Shown here piece by piece: positions 1 to 11,788 of a DNA stretch of 64,000 nucleotides. Both the position numbers and the translations under genes were made by a program. Below the pieces are notes generated by a model. The model was not told the origin of the DNA and ran no database searches. It was given only the letters and a program-made list of their open reading frames with translations. Source of the DNA: Rana temporaria (taxonomy: Eukaryota > Chordata > Amphibia > Anura > Ranidae); assembly GCF_905171775.1 (NCBI RefSeq), contig NC_053491.1, positions 139,361,983 to 139,425,982 of the forward strand, in the 5' to 3' direction. The number at the start of each line of letters is the position of its first letter. The stretch's first letter is position 1.

Positions 1-313
1 TCCCCTGACACTCCAATAGTGAGGAAGGGAGCCACGGGCAGAGACCCATTAGGGGTCCAACAGCAGCTCTACCTGAATAGGAGCAGTAGCTTAACTTTCA
101 ACAATTATCAAAATTGGCGAAAATCTTATTCACAGCATCCTAAGGGGTCCTCAGGGGTGCACTGCATAGACATACATAATGGAGGGAGCACAGTAAAAAA
201 AAACTATAAACTCAATTATATCTTACACAAGGATTCCACATGTGTATATTTCTCAAATCAAATAAATACCCGATGCTCAATGGAAAGGGCTAACATCTTC
301 CAATATGCGCAGT

Positions 314-349
<36 letters not shown>

Positions 350-599
350 GAAAGAGACACAGTAATGGTAATTGAAGGACAGATATTTACACCTGTGTCT
401 AGGCTGCTGCTGCGCACACACTGCCAAAATGTCAGTATAAGATAATGGTTTTCGATAATACACATCTAGGTATATGCAAAATAGACTTGCTGCTCTTCCC
501 CAAAACCGCCTCCATTATCCTGCAACAGCAAAAATATAAACCATCCACCCAGGGGCCACAAACAGGCATCCTGTTCAAAATCAACATCCTCTATGCAAT
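1..599. other. Unassigned flank, no gene seen
   Basis: Open frames here are short and show no recognisable domain, splice structure or codon bias. Apart from a (GA)n microsatellite I can assign nothing. Confidence 0.5.
317..346. repeat. (GA)n microsatellite
   Basis: About 15 uninterrupted GA units are visible, followed by a short G run. Confidence 0.95.
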
Positions 600-619
600 C
601 ATGAATCAGTGCAAACTAA

Positions 620-696
<77 letters not shown>

Positions 697-2051
697 TAAT
701 ACCCCTCTCAAGAGATAATAACAGATACCGCACAAAATAATGATGAATTAATTAGATTAGTGTCCAAAACATGATACTGTTGAAGTTTCCAATTCACATG
801 GTGACAACGGAAAAATATAATCAAGTGAAAAGAAGAATCCACCACCGATTTAGTTGTGAGTTGAATGGACGTAACTGTTCCTCACAGTCGCACCAAAAGT
901 GGTAAGTAAACACCCTTACCAGAAGTGTTAGACCCCCTGTTAGACGAGGCCATGCAGGCATCAATATCCACCCTGGCGGGTAATGAGAGATCGCAGCGGT
1001 AATACGTAGCTCCTCTCCCAACAGATCCTTACTTGGCTCCGGGCTATGGGTATTCCATCCAGATAGGAACCCTCAGGCGGATGATTTACCTTGCGCCGAA
1101 CATTCAGCTCCTAGGCTCAGCACCACAAAGGGACAGCCAAAAAAGGATGGGAGGCTCACAATAGTGAAGTACCGTACTGGTAATTTATTGTGTAAAAAAC
1201 GCGATACGGTAATATAAAAAACACTATTTAAAATTGCCGGCAGAAAATAAAACAAAACGTAAACCCGTGCTTCCGGGGTCACGTTAACGCGGTGATGTTA
1301 GTGTGTGGCTCCACCCTGACATGTTTGGTCATAAATGACGTTCTCAATGCCCTTTGCCCTTTGAGAACGTAATTTATGATGAAACATGTCAGGGCGGAGC
1401 CACGCACTAACGTCACCGCGTTAACGTGACCCCGGAAGCACGGGTGTACGTTTTGTTCTATTTTCTGCCGGAAATTTTAAATAGTGTTTTTTATATTTAT
1501 GTATCGCGTTTTTTACACAATAAATTACCAGTACGGTACTTCACTGTTGTGAGCCTCTCATCCTTTTTTGGCTGTCCCTTTGTGGCGCTGAGCCTAGAAG
1601 CTGACTGATCGGCACAAGGTGAATCATCCGCCTGAGGGTTCCTATCTGGATGGGATACCCATAGCCCGGAGCCAAGTAAGGATCTGTTGGGAGAGGAGCT
1701 ACGTAGTACCGCTGGGATCTCTCATTACCCGCCAGGGTGGATATTGATGCCTGCATGACCTCGTCTAACAGAGGGTCCAACACTTCTGGTAAGGGTGTTT
1801 ACTTACCACTTTTGGTGCGACTGTGAGGAACAGTTACGTCCATTCAACTCACAACTAAATCGTGGTGGATTCTTCTTTTCACTTGATTATATTTTTCCGT
1901 TGTCACAATATGAATTGAACATTTCAACAGTATCATGTTTTGGACACTAATCTAATTAATTCATCATTATTTTGTGCGGTATCTGTTATTATCTCTTGAG
2001 AGGGGTATTAACCTTATATATATATTTACACTTAGTTTGCACTGATTCATG
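600..2051. repeat. 1.45-kb foldback (long inverted repeat) element
   Basis: The ends are mirror images: 'catgaatcagtgcaaac' at 600 and its complement finishing at 2051. The match continues inward almost to a centre near 1345, so the arms are about 700 bp. Both arms encode the same 60-70 codon open frame on opposite strands, which is a consequence of the palindrome and not a gene. The left arm carries an expanded (TA)n that is short in the right arm. No TSD is clear, so the superfamily is unknown. Confidence 0.85.
622..694. repeat. (TA)n microsatellite
   Basis: About 36 TA units. It lies inside the left arm of the foldback, and the matching place in the right arm (near 2015-2030) has only a few units, so it expanded after the arms formed or collapsed in the other arm. 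Confidence 0.95.
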
Positions 2052-2676
2052 TTGTGTTTAACCTATATTTATATCTACACCAAACTTAAGTTGTGTGGGT
2101 TTTTAGCGCTACCTATCCCCCCTTTTTTTCTAGATTCTGTTTACATGAGTAGCACATGTTTTTTAGGTGTGCAGCTTTCTGTTTAAAATTCTATTTTTAT
2201 TTATCAAGTTTTTTCTTAGCGCAGTATTTTTTCTTTGTTTATTGAATCTATGCAATCATGCCTTCTAATTGTATTCTGATCCAATGTGCAGCAGCACCTT
2301 CTCCAGTGTAGCCGAGGGCCAATGGATACAGTGGACCAGTTGGGTCCTGGTCTAAAAATGCCCCCATAATGGGGAACAGGTGGCAAATCTTTGCTTGGAA
2401 TGCCCATGGCATCTGAGCGTTTCCAAGATGGCCACGGCAATCCCGACAGGACCCAAGGAAGGGCAAAAGCCTGATCCGCCACCAGCAACCCCTGGGCCCA
2501 ACAGCCAGAGCATGTGCACAATGCCACCAATTGCTCAAAGTAGGTGGCGGCGCCTTACTACCAAATGGGTTTGGCTCTGGCACATGGATCACAACCTGCC
2601 GCCCCCCACCATCACCCAAGGCATGCCAGGGTGCCAACCCCCATGACCTGAAATGGAATCCAATTTTATACACTAA
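2052..2676. other. Unassigned interval
   Basis: AT-rich sequence with a few overlapping open frames of up to 141 codons on the minus strand. Their composition is low-complexity (Pro/Trp/Cys rich) and no domain is recognisable, so I do not call a gene. Confidence 0.4.
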
Positions 2677-3410
2677 GGCCCAGATTCATGTAGGGTGGCG
2701 TTACATTGAGCGGGTGTAGCGTATCGTATTTACGATACGCCGCCACAACTTAAAGAGGCAAGTGCAGTATTCACAAAGCACTTGCGTCCTAAGTTACGGT
2801 GGCGTAGCGTAAATGTGCCGGCGTAAGCACGCGTAATTCAAATGATGAAGAGGTGGGCGTGTTTTATGTAAATTAAACATGACCCCACGTAAATGACGCT
2901 TCGAACGAACGCGCGAATGCGCCGTCCGTGGACGTATCCCAGTGCGCATGCGTCGGATAGAATGCCTAAGATACGTCGAACACTGCCTACGTAACTTACG
3001 CACAGCCCTATTCGCGTATGACTTACGTAAATAATGTAAAAAGATACGCTTGTTCCGACGTCCATACCTTGCATGGGCTGCGCCACCTAGAGACCAGCTT
3101 TAACTTTACGCCGGCGTATGTCGTATGTAAACGGCGTAACTAATTGCGACGAGCTTACGTACGTTCGTGAATCGGCGTATCTTGCTCATTTACATATTCG
3201 ACACGGAAATCAACGGAAGCGCCACCTATCGGCCAGCGTAAATATGCACCCCAAGATACGACGGCGTAGGAGACTTACGCCACTCGTATCTTGGCCAAAT
3301 CTATGCGTAACTGATTCTATGAATCAGGCGCATAGATACGACGGCGGCCATTCGGACTTACGACGGCATATCTGGAGATACGCCGTCGTAAGTCTTTAAG
3401 AATCTGGGCC
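2677..3410. mobile_element. MITE family A ('ggcccagattc'), TAA TSD
   Basis: Terminal inverted repeats ggcccagattc / gaatctgggcc bound 734 bp, flanked by TAA at 2674-2676 and 3411-3413. The inside is rich in 'tacgccgccg' and 'gatacg' and is partly self-complementary. A 3-bp TAA duplication is the PIF/Harbinger signature. No transposase is encoded. At least six relatives lie in this window. Confidence 0.85.
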
Positions 3411-3493
3411 TAAGTATTTAAATGTAACAAATGAAACTAACATATAACATATTATAAGTGACAGCTCTTACAAGCATCCCCACCACATTATAT

Positions 3494-4342
3494 ACAGGGC
3501 TAGATACAGTATATAGTGCTCCAGGTAAGTGAAATACTTATTTTACATCACGATGAAACTATAGAAACTTTTATATGTATTTCACTTACCTGGAGTACTA
3601 TGGCCCAGATTCTCATACATTAGCGTTGCTCCTGGGCAGCGTAATGTATGAGCTCTACGTTTCACCGCCGCAGGTCTACAGGTTTAAATCCTGATTCTCA
3701 GAACACTTACCTGTAAACTTGCGGCGGTGTAGCGTTAGATTGCTCGGCGCAAGCCCGCCCAATTCAAATGGGGCGGGCACCATTTAAATTAGGCGCGCTC
3801 CCGCGCCGACCGTACTGCGCATGCTCCGTCGGGTAAATTACCCGACGTGCATTGCGCTAAATGACGTCGCCCCAACGTCATTTGCCTAGATGTATACGTA
3901 AATGGCGTCCAGCGCCATTCACGGACGTCTTACGCAAACGACGTAATTTTTATTCAATTCGACGGTGGAACGACGGCCAAAGTTAACATTGGTTGCGCCT
4001 GCTAATTAGCAGGGGCAACCTTACGCGTCGGGTACGCTACGCAAACGACGTTAATTCGCTGCGTCGACCTCTCGTATGTTCGGGAATCGCCGTACTTACC
4101 TCATTGGCATAGACGACGGGGAAAAGCGACGATGCGACACCTAGCGGCGGGAAAAAAAATTACTTTTAAGATCTGACAGCGTAACAGCCTTACGCTTGTC
4201 AGATCTAATGGGTATCTATGCGCAACTGATTCTAAGAATCAGTCGCATAGATACCCGGGGCCAGATGAGGTGTTACGATGACGCTAATGGTGTTGCGCCG
4301 TCGTAACGCCTTCGAGAATCTGGGCCAATATTTCTAGCCCTG
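3494..4342. mobile_element. Palindromic MITE split by a nested family A MITE
   Basis: The left part (3494-3600) reads acagggctaga then ctccaggtaagtgaaata and its complement. The complement of the first block resumes at 4328-4342 (tttctagccctgct) after the 725-bp nested element. Removing the inner element gives a continuous hairpin of about 120 bp. Confidence 0.7.
3602..4326. mobile_element. MITE family A, nested
   Basis: Terminal repeats ggcccagattctc / gagaatctgggcc. Internal sequence has the same GC-rich 'gcgtaa', 'acgtca' and 'gatctgac' inverted blocks as other family A copies. It interrupts the small palindromic element at 3494-4342, so it is the younger of the two. The TSD is not clean. 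Confidence 0.8.
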
Positions 4343-4357
4343 CTGTCCTACCCCTAA

Positions 4358-4768
4358 AGCCTCATACACACGATCAGATATCTGATGGAATCTAGTGCAA
4401 TGGATTTTTTTGTTGGATATCCGATGAAGCTGACTTAAATCAGCCTTGCCTACACACCATCAGTCAAAAATCCAACCGTGCCAAAACACAGTGACGTAAA
4501 ACACTACGACGTGCTGAAAAAATGAAGTTCAATGCTTCCGAGCATGCGTCAACTTGATTCTGAGCATGCGTGGATTTTTGACCGATGGACTTCCACACAG
4601 ACGATCATTTTTTTCTATTGTTTTTTTATCCAAAGGAAAAACTTAAAACATGTTCTATTTTTTTCACCAATAAAAAAAAACGATGGGGCCCACGCACGAT
4701 CGGTTTGTCCGATGAAAACAGTTCATGGGTCTGTTTTCATCGGACAAACCGATCGTGTGTACAGGGCT
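4358..4768. mobile_element. MITE family B ('tacacacgatc'), TAA TSD
   Basis: Ends agcctcatacacacgatc and gatcgtgtgtacagggct are inverted repeats, flanked by TAA at 4355-4357 and 4769-4771. The 3-bp TWA duplication suggests a PIF/Harbinger origin. Subterminal parts are further inverted blocks such as gatgaaaac / gttttcatc. Non-coding. Confidence 0.85.
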
Positions 4769-5033
4769 TAACAAACAGTGAGAAGTGGGAATAGATTAAT
4801 AATATTAATATGATTTATTAATGTCCATATTATTATTTGTTTTATCAACCCGCATTTTCTTACAATAAAACTTGGAACTATATGACGGACACCCGACATT
4901 CACTGGTATTGACAAGGCGATTTAAGTTAATACCAAAGTATGCAATTAAATAATATGGATGAATCCAGTAAAGGGCACAAATTAGACAAAGCTCCTACTA
5001 CTCATACACGACTAAATACAGACAAAACAGTTA

Positions 5034-5417
5034 TGCCCTGTACACACGATCGGTTCGTCTGATGACAAACCGATCTTGTGTGGGCCCCATCTTTTTTTCC
5101 CCATCGTTGAAAAAAAATAGAACCTGTTTTAAAATCCTCTTATGGTTAAAAAAACAATAGAAAAAAACGATCGTCTGTGGGGAAATCCATCGGACAAACA
5201 TCCATGCATACTCAGAATCAAGTCAACGCATGCTCGGAAGCATTGAACTTCATTTTTCTCAGCACGTCGTTGTGTTTTAAGTCACCGCGTTGGACACGTT
5301 CAGATTTTTAACTGATGGTGTGTAGACAAGACTGATGAAAGTCAGCTTCATCGGATATCTGATGAAAAAATCCATCAGTCCGTTTTCATCAGACGAACCG
5401 ATCGTGTGTACAGGGCA
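5034..5417. mobile_element. MITE family B, TTA TSD
   Basis: Terminal repeats tgccctgtacacacgatcgg and its complement, flanked by TTA at 5031-5033 and 5418-5420. Close relative of the copies at 4358 and 57933. Non-coding. Confidence 0.88.
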
Positions 5418-5688
5418 TTACTGTTCAAAACACAAGAAACAGATGTAGAGAATCATACATGTGTCATGAGAAAACTGACATGCAAAGGGTCAGACGTGTT
5501 ACAGATGGGTCAGATATATGTGCAAAAAAACATATTAAGATGATGTCACTCCAAAGACGTGCAGACTATTGAGGCAGCATCAAATGTCAGTGTAATGCAA
5601 TGTAAGACAGCATTTTGATGGAGTGTAGATGAAAGGTATGTGATGTAAAGGGGTAACCTGTTGAGTGGTTGATCTCTTTGTTTGGCAG

Positions 5689-5892
5689 TAAGGATGAGCT
5701 CCAGCGTGTTCGCATAGTACACGTGCAGGAAGTCTGCACATCTCTGTGCTAATCACAGCCAGGAAGACATTTCCCGATGCTCGGCTGCAGAGATCGGGAA
5801 ATGTCTCCGTGGCTGTGATTAGCACAGCGCCGTGCAGACTTCATGGCAGGCTCTGCACGTGTTCTATGCGAACATGCTGGAGCTCATCCTTA
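5689..5892. mobile_element. hAT hairpin MITE ('taaggatgagct'), 8-bp TSD
   Basis: Starts taaggatgagctcc and ends with its complement. The two halves pair over almost the full length, giving a hairpin of about 100-bp arms. An 8-bp TSD TTTGGCAG is exact at 5681-5688 and 5893-5900, the length typical of hAT insertions. A second copy lies at 7768-7981. Confidence 0.92.
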
Positions 5893-6106
5893 TTTGGCAG
5901 CAATATAAAATTCAGTGTAGAAAAATGTATATTGCCAGTGAGCAAAGTCAAATATTTTGGCCACATTTTATCATCAGATTAAAATGCAGCGACCCCCAGA
6001 TGAGTACCAATTAGAGCTTGAAACAATTATAGGACTTGCAGTTACCCTGGAAAAAATCTGTCCAACTTGATTTTTTTTTTCATGGTGATGTTTCATGACT
6101 TCATAA

Positions 6107-6577
6107 GGCCCCGTACACACGACCGGATCTATCCGCTGAAACTGGTCCGACGGACCAGTTTCAGCGGACAGATCCGGTCGTGTGTAGGCCCAACCGGACA
6201 ATTGTCCGGCGGATCGGACAGTTTCCCGCGGACAAAAATTTCTTAGCCTGCTAAGAAGTCTTTCTGCTGGAAACCTGTCCGTCGGATGTGTTCGGTCGTC
6301 TGTACAGACTCATCGGACACGTCCGACCGACCGCCATCCCTCGCATGCGTCGTACTGATACGACGCATGCGTGGAAGCTTTGAACTTCCAGGGCCGCCCA
6401 CGTCGCCGCGTCATCGTCGCGGCGACGGCGCGGCCACGTCCCCGCATATTGTTTACGCGCGGATTTTTGTCTGATGGTGTGTACAACCATCAGACAGAAA
6501 TCTCCGGGCGGACATGTCCGCTGAAAACGGTCCGGCGGACCGTTTTCACCAGATTGTCCGTCCGTGTGTACGGGGCC
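6107..6577. mobile_element. MITE family B variant ('ggccccgtacacacgacc'), TAA TSD
   Basis: Ends ggccccgtacacacgaccgg and tccgtgtgtacggggcc, with TAA at 6104-6106 and 6578-6580. Inside are inverted blocks built on 'tccg' (tccgctgaaactggtccg and complements). It belongs to the same subgroup as 52289-52753. Confidence 0.88.
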
Positions 6578-6580
6578 TAA

Positions 6581-7203
6581 CACTTTACATTTCACATTAG
6601 AGAATGAAAGTTCACAAAGCTGATGATCCCCAGCGTTAGTAAGGAAAATGTCACAGTGAATGGCTACCAAAGGCAAAGCACCTATGTTTTATAATAGTGT
6701 TAGTAATTCACTGGATAATCTAATCCCCAAAGGTGAAAGGTTGGTTGCTCTCAAATCCATGAGAGATACATGCTTTAAAACAGATACACCAACTCAAGCA
6801 TGGACCAAGACAAAAACAGAGGCTGGGATTAAATGTTCAATGTAAGGAAATGGTTCTGAAATATCCACTTTGTTTATATCATAATTCTAACTGAATTTCA
6901 TAGCAATTCGGTGCTGATGAGTGTATTCTGATGATAGGGAAACCTCCCCGCTGTCAGAATACAATAGCTCAGCAGGAGGGATTCCCAAATTACCATTGAC
7001 TGTGTGGATGGTGAAATTGAGTCACTAAAGCCTGGTCACATGTTCACTTAAAAAAAAAAACTTGCCTTTCACCCTCAAATTAAAAGTAATGTTTCCCTAG
7101 ACATAGATTTATTTTTTTTGTTCCATGCTAGCCTCATATTAAAAGTGAAGAGGCTACTCGACTTACCAAAATTCATCCACGACAGAATACAACTTCGGAA
7201 GTG
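6581..7203. other. Unassigned interval
   Basis: No repeat termini, gene structure or long open frame recognised. Confidence 0.4.
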
Positions 7204-7211
7204 ATGTAATG

Positions 7212-7394
7212 CAGTGGTCATGAACCCTGTCCTCAGGGCCCACTAACAGGCCAGATTTTATGTATTACCATGGGGAGATGTAGACTAGAATACTGCAATC
7301 ACTGAGCAGCAAATTATATCACCTGTGATGTATTTCAGTTTTCTTGCAAACCTGACCTGTTAGTGGGCCCTGAGGACAGGGTTGATGACCACTG
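7212..7394. mobile_element. hAT MITE ('cagtggtcat'), 8-bp TSD
   Basis: Ends cagtggtcatgaaccctgtc and its near-complement, with inverted blocks 'cctcagggcccactaacagg' inside. TSD ATGTAATG is exact at 7204-7211 and 7395-7402. The length of the TSD and the CAGTGGT start are hAT-like. Non-coding, 183 bp. Confidence 0.93.
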
Positions 7395-7767
7395 ATGTAA
7401 TGTGTTGAATTATTTTGTAATGTATTCTTTAATTTCCAAGCATGCATGGTCTAGCTCTTACAATTTTTTACGGACAAAAACTGTACTAATTAAACAAAAA
7501 TCGGACGTTGTGTTTACATACGATAAAAGTTGTATAGCATTCACCTTCAGGTTTTGCCATCTGAAAAGTCGGAATTGGTTGTTGAAAGCACTATACTAAC
7601 AATCAGATAATCGGGTAATTGTTTGACGTCCAAAATTTTACTTACAATTTTCTTATCACGTGTACGGGTCTTTAAAATCCTTCATACAAATTAATTGAAA
7701 TTCCATGTCTAGGAAAACATTGCTTTTAATTTGGAGGTGAAAGCCAAGTTTTTTTTACCTTAGTAAT

Positions 7768-7981
7768 TAAGGATGAGCTACGGCGTGTTCGCATAGAACA
7801 CGTGCAGAGCCCGCCAGGAAGTGAGCCCGGCGCTGTGCTAATCACAGCCCGGTAGACATTTCCCAATGCTCGGCTGCAGGGATCGTGAAATGTCTCCCTG
7901 GCTGTTATTAGCGCAGCGCCGGGCTCACTTCCTGGCGGGCTCTGCATGTGTTCTATGCGAACACGCCGGAGCTCATCCTTA
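7768..7981. mobile_element. hAT hairpin MITE ('taaggatgagct'), 8-bp TSD
   Basis: Same family as 5689-5892: starts taaggatgagct, ends with agctcatcctta. TSD TTAGTAAT is exact at 7760-7767 and 7982-7989. The arms pair over about 100 bp with the gctcggctgcag block as loop. Confidence 0.93.
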
Positions 7982-7989
7982 TTAGTAAT

Positions 7990-8530
7990 ATACAGCATGC
8001 AACATGCAGCTCTAAATATTCAGACAGATTTAAAAAAACATTTCAAACCATAAAATATTTGATTTTAAAAGCAAAAATGGTGATATCCATACACTGTAAT
8101 GTTTAAGTACATGAATAGCATATGATCCCCAGTTCAGCTGCTCATGAGCCAATTATTTTCTTTCTATGTCACTCAAACAGGTGAAACCACACAGGTCATT
8201 ACATATTACAAAAACAGACTTAAGCGCCAAAAAGCAAGCTAGATGTTACAACAGGGCTGCAAGGCCAATCATTTCTTTACAAGAGGACAGCCAGGCCATG
8301 ATGCAAAAGCCTGAATGAACATACTGTAGCTGCCAATGCATTTCAATTAAATAATGACTAGCTTCCAAATCTTGCATTTTGCAAAGTAAAGATGGTAAAG
8401 TGAACACAAGAGAGTAGATCTAAACACAATGAGATGAAGAAGAAAAAAAATATAATAAAAATAAAAGCTATAACTCTAAATAGGGCAAAAGTGTAATAAA
8501 GAGTAAAAAAGAAAAGGTAATTAAGGCTAA
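7990..8530. other. Unassigned AT-rich interval
   Basis: A-rich plus strand at 8390-8540 produces a hydrophobic minus-strand open frame by composition. No gene or element end recognised. Confidence 0.4.
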
Positions 8531-9330
8531 ATGCAAAAATATCCAAAGTTTACTGAAACACATAATACTGTACATAATAATAATCTCTATTTGCTTGACA
8601 CCCTCAGTCTAATTTTTTTTTACTTTATATTTAAAATTATGACAACGTTGTCGACATCCCTAGGAAGTTCCCATTATGCCAAAATATTCCGGAAACACTA
8701 ATGAACATGGTCAAAAATGCAACACAATTAAATGCAAAAATGATCATAGAGCATCAAGCCCCAAAGGTGTAGACATCGGTACTGTGCGTGTGTCTTGGCA
8801 ATCTAGCATTGTGTTGCTGGCAAGCAAGAGTTGAAATCATTTGAAGTCTGTTGGCTTTTCTTCTCTTTTGCTGGGTGAAATCATATATCTCCTTTGTTGC
8901 TGTCATCTATGCTGGCCTATCTACTTGTGTATGCTCATCATTTCCTAACAAGTGACAGCAGTGAAGCTGTGTAGTGTTGCAGTCTGTCAAAGTTTGTTTA
9001 CACACTGATCTGATACAAAGATATTCATCTGTCCGCTGCCTGTTTGCCCAGCACTGTGTTTTATATTGATCTGATGTTTTTGATTTTGATTTACAGCATA
9101 TTGGCATTGTTACATGTATGGACGTTCATATATCTGCCATGTATCTGCCCATGCGTTTTTTATGTTTACAGATATTTTGGGCATGACAGCAGTTTCCTAT
9201 GGGTAGTGAAAACATAACATACTAGTAATTTAAACTACATAGTGGAATTTTTAGGCTGAGGGTGTCATGCAAGTAGTGGTTGTTATTATTATGTGATGTG
9301 TGTTTCAATAAACGTTAGATATTTTTGCAT
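8531..9330. mobile_element. 800-bp element with ~80-bp imperfect terminal inverted repeats
   Basis: The left end (atgcaaaaatatccaaagtt at 8531, running through ttactgaaac to 'gacaccctcag') is the complement, with scattered mismatches, of 'ctgagggtgtcatgc' to 'gatatttttgcat' ending at 9330. The interior shows no open reading frame of interest. No TSD is clear; the superfamily is unknown. Confidence 0.65.
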
Positions 9331-9411
9331 GTATTCCTGATTCCCAGTTCTTGTTATTTTGTTTTACTAAGATAAGGACTACAACCTTAATTGATGTAGG
9401 GGAAATACAAA

Positions 9412-9485
9412 GGGGCAGATCCACGTACCTTTGCGCCGGGGCGCAGCGTATCTAAGATACACTACGCCGCCGCAACTTATCTTTT
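9412..9485. mobile_element. Truncated family A MITE end
   Basis: 'ggggcagatccacgtacc' followed by 'gcagcgtatctaagatacac' matches the left end of the full copy at 59597-60296. It stops at a T run and its right half is missing. Confidence 0.7.
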
Positions 9486-9619
9486 TTTTTTTTTAATCCA
9501 CAAAGAATCCAAGAATCCAAGAATTCAAATGGCAGCCGCCGCTCCGTTCGCACATAGTGCCAGAGGCACAGCAGCAGTGGAGGACTGTGTCCCGATCCCG
9601 ATTGAATGGAAGCAAGCAA

Positions 9620-9810
9620 ACATTCATTGATGGACACTGGTAGGCTGCATTGACGGGCGCTGGTGAGGATGCATTAATGGGCGCTGGTAGGCTGCATTAA
9701 TGGGCGCTGGTAGACTGCATTAATGCGCGCTGGTAGGCTGCATTGATGGGCGCTGGTGAGGCTGCATTTAATGGGCACTGGTGGGCTGTATTTGATGGGC
9801 GCTTCATTAA
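9620..9810. repeat. ~23-bp minisatellite
   Basis: About eight imperfect tandem units of 'gctggtaggctgcattgatg' plus ggc. Open frames through it on the minus strand are repeat translations. Confidence 0.85.
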
Positions 9811-10494
9811 AAAGGTGGGGTATACATGGGCATGGCAAAGTGGGTGGAGCCAAGGGGGGCGGCAAAATGAGATTTCGCCTAGGGTGTCAAAAATCCTTGC
9901 ACCAGCCCTGCTAATGACACTGGCAGGGAAGGGGTTAACATCAAGGGTGATCAAGGGAATGAATGTGTTCCCTGCAGGAGTTTTCTAGCTGTATGGGGCA
10001 CTGTGTGACTGGGGAAACACACAGATTGGTCTTCCTTCTTAGCAGAAAGGCAGGATCTGTGTGATCTCCCCTGTCAGAACAGAGATCTGCTTTGTTAACA
10101 CAGGCAGATCCCCATTCTGTGACTGCGGGGGAACGATCGCGGGTGTCACCGGCAGGCATCGAGTTCATCAGACCCGCTGATTGGCTCCCACATGTGCCTC
10201 TGGCAGCGCGCACGTGCCCACAAAAGCGAGTTCCCAAGCTGACGTACACCTACGGCAATTTGCGGAAACATGCCACCTTGCTGCAGTATAATGACGGCAG
10301 CTGGTCGGCAAGTGGTAAAATACTAAACCTATAGAATAGATATGCTTTTTGCTGGCTTTTTTTTCTATCTTGTGCTGACTCAAGTGGCTTAATCTCCTTG
10401 CACTAGATCCTGGCCCTGTTCTTACCCACCTAGAATTTAGGGTGTTCTTTCCCAACTTGGAATGTTCCGATGTTACCCATTGCATTCTCTATGC
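9811..10494. other. Unassigned interval
   Basis: Contains 'gggtgtcaaaaatccttgcaccagccctg', which looks like a repeat end but has no partner that I can find. Short overlapping frames on both strands have no recognisable domain. Confidence 0.35.
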
Positions 10495-10770
10495 CAGGGG
10501 TCTCCAAACTTTCTAAACAAAGGGCCGGTTTATTGTCTTTCAGACTTTAGGAGGGCTGGACCGTGGCCAGTGGGAGTAAACATCAAAAAATTTGGTATAT
10601 GGAGGAGTAATAATGCCCCATTGTTGGTAAAATAGGGAGGAATAGTGCCACATTTTTGGTGCCAGTGGGAGAAATCATCCCTCATTGTTGGTGTCAGTGC
10701 AAGAAATGTTGCTCCATTCTTGGTGTCAGATGGCATAATAGTGTATTGTATGAGTGGAAGGCCGCCAGCA
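10495..10770. mobile_element. Probable hAT-type element end
   Basis: Begins 'caggggtctccaaactttct', a terminus style seen in many vertebrate hAT elements (CAGGGGT...CCAAAC). The opposite terminus is not found, so the copy is probably truncated by the element that follows. Confidence 0.5.
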
Positions 10771-11003
10771 GCCGCGTGCATGCGCGGGAGTGACGTTATC
10801 GCGGCTCCGGCCAGTCACAGCGCCGGAGCGGCGATACACGGAAGAGAGATGGTGGCGACGGAGGAGGGGAACTAGGAGCACTGCGGGGGCTTCGATCTCA
10901 GGTAAGTAATTCATAATGAGCTAGCATGCTATGCATACTAGCTCATTATGCTTTTGTTTTGCAGGGAGTATTTTTTTTGTTTTTCAGAGGGTTTACTTCC
11001 TCT
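10771..11003. mobile_element. Fragment of a TTAA-flanked element
   Basis: Ends 'gggtttacttcctct' followed by TTAA at 11004-11007, similar in style to the complete TTAA-flanked MITEs at 50503 and 51364. It contains a perfect inverted block 'taatgagctagcatgc' / 'gcatactagctcatta'. The other end is lost. Confidence 0.5.
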
Positions 11004-11007
11004 TTAA

Positions 11008-11788
11008 TGATATTCATAAATACAGCCTCCTTTCCTTTTTGTTTCATTTAAGAGTTGTTGTTTTTTTAGAGTGACAAATATCTAACACTGAAGAGACTAA
11101 AGGACCATATGCTTTGCTTTTATAAATTAATAATTTGAGAGCAGCAGAATAAAACATTTCCCATAATAAGATACACAATAGATTATTTCCCCACCTTCAA
11201 TTATTTAGCACACAGGATCTCCAGGCTTGGAAATGACCTCTTTTTAAAATAATGGTATTCATTTTCAAAAGAATAACAATTTTAAAATAAAGAGTAGAAG
11301 AAAATGTTAGGTTGTAATAATGTGTAGGACTGATTGTGCACTGTAATGCTCTGTAAAATAATGGGTATATTCAAGCATAATGATAGTTAAACATTGATGG
11401 TGTGTTATTTAACATAGTATAAAATAGTATAAAATGCTTTAATTAAACTCTGGAAGGGCCAGTGAAGTTAGCATGCCAAATGAAAAAATAATTGCAAAAT
11501 ATATATAAATATTTTTAATAGTTTGTCGTCAATTCACATAAAGTGAAGGGGTGCAATTTCTTTGCTGCTGTGGGAAACTAGATTGATCTTGCAGGTACTT
11601 TTTTCATAAGGCAGCTTACAAAAACATATTTTTATATTTACAGATACCTAATTTAAAAAATACAAAACACAAAAGAACCTGCACTAATTAAGTGTGCAAA
11701 AAAGAGCGACATACTACACAACCGCACAACCAAAATCACCCTCTAAAAAGAAAAAAGAATCTTCAAATTATGTAAAAATAGTCACTCT
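11008..11788. other. Unassigned AT-rich interval
   Basis: No open frame above 60 codons and no repeat terminus recognised. Confidence 0.4.

Noticed and set aside
2216..2673. Minus-strand frames of 104 and 141 codons
   Set aside because: Overlapping frames of odd composition without homology signals or splice context.
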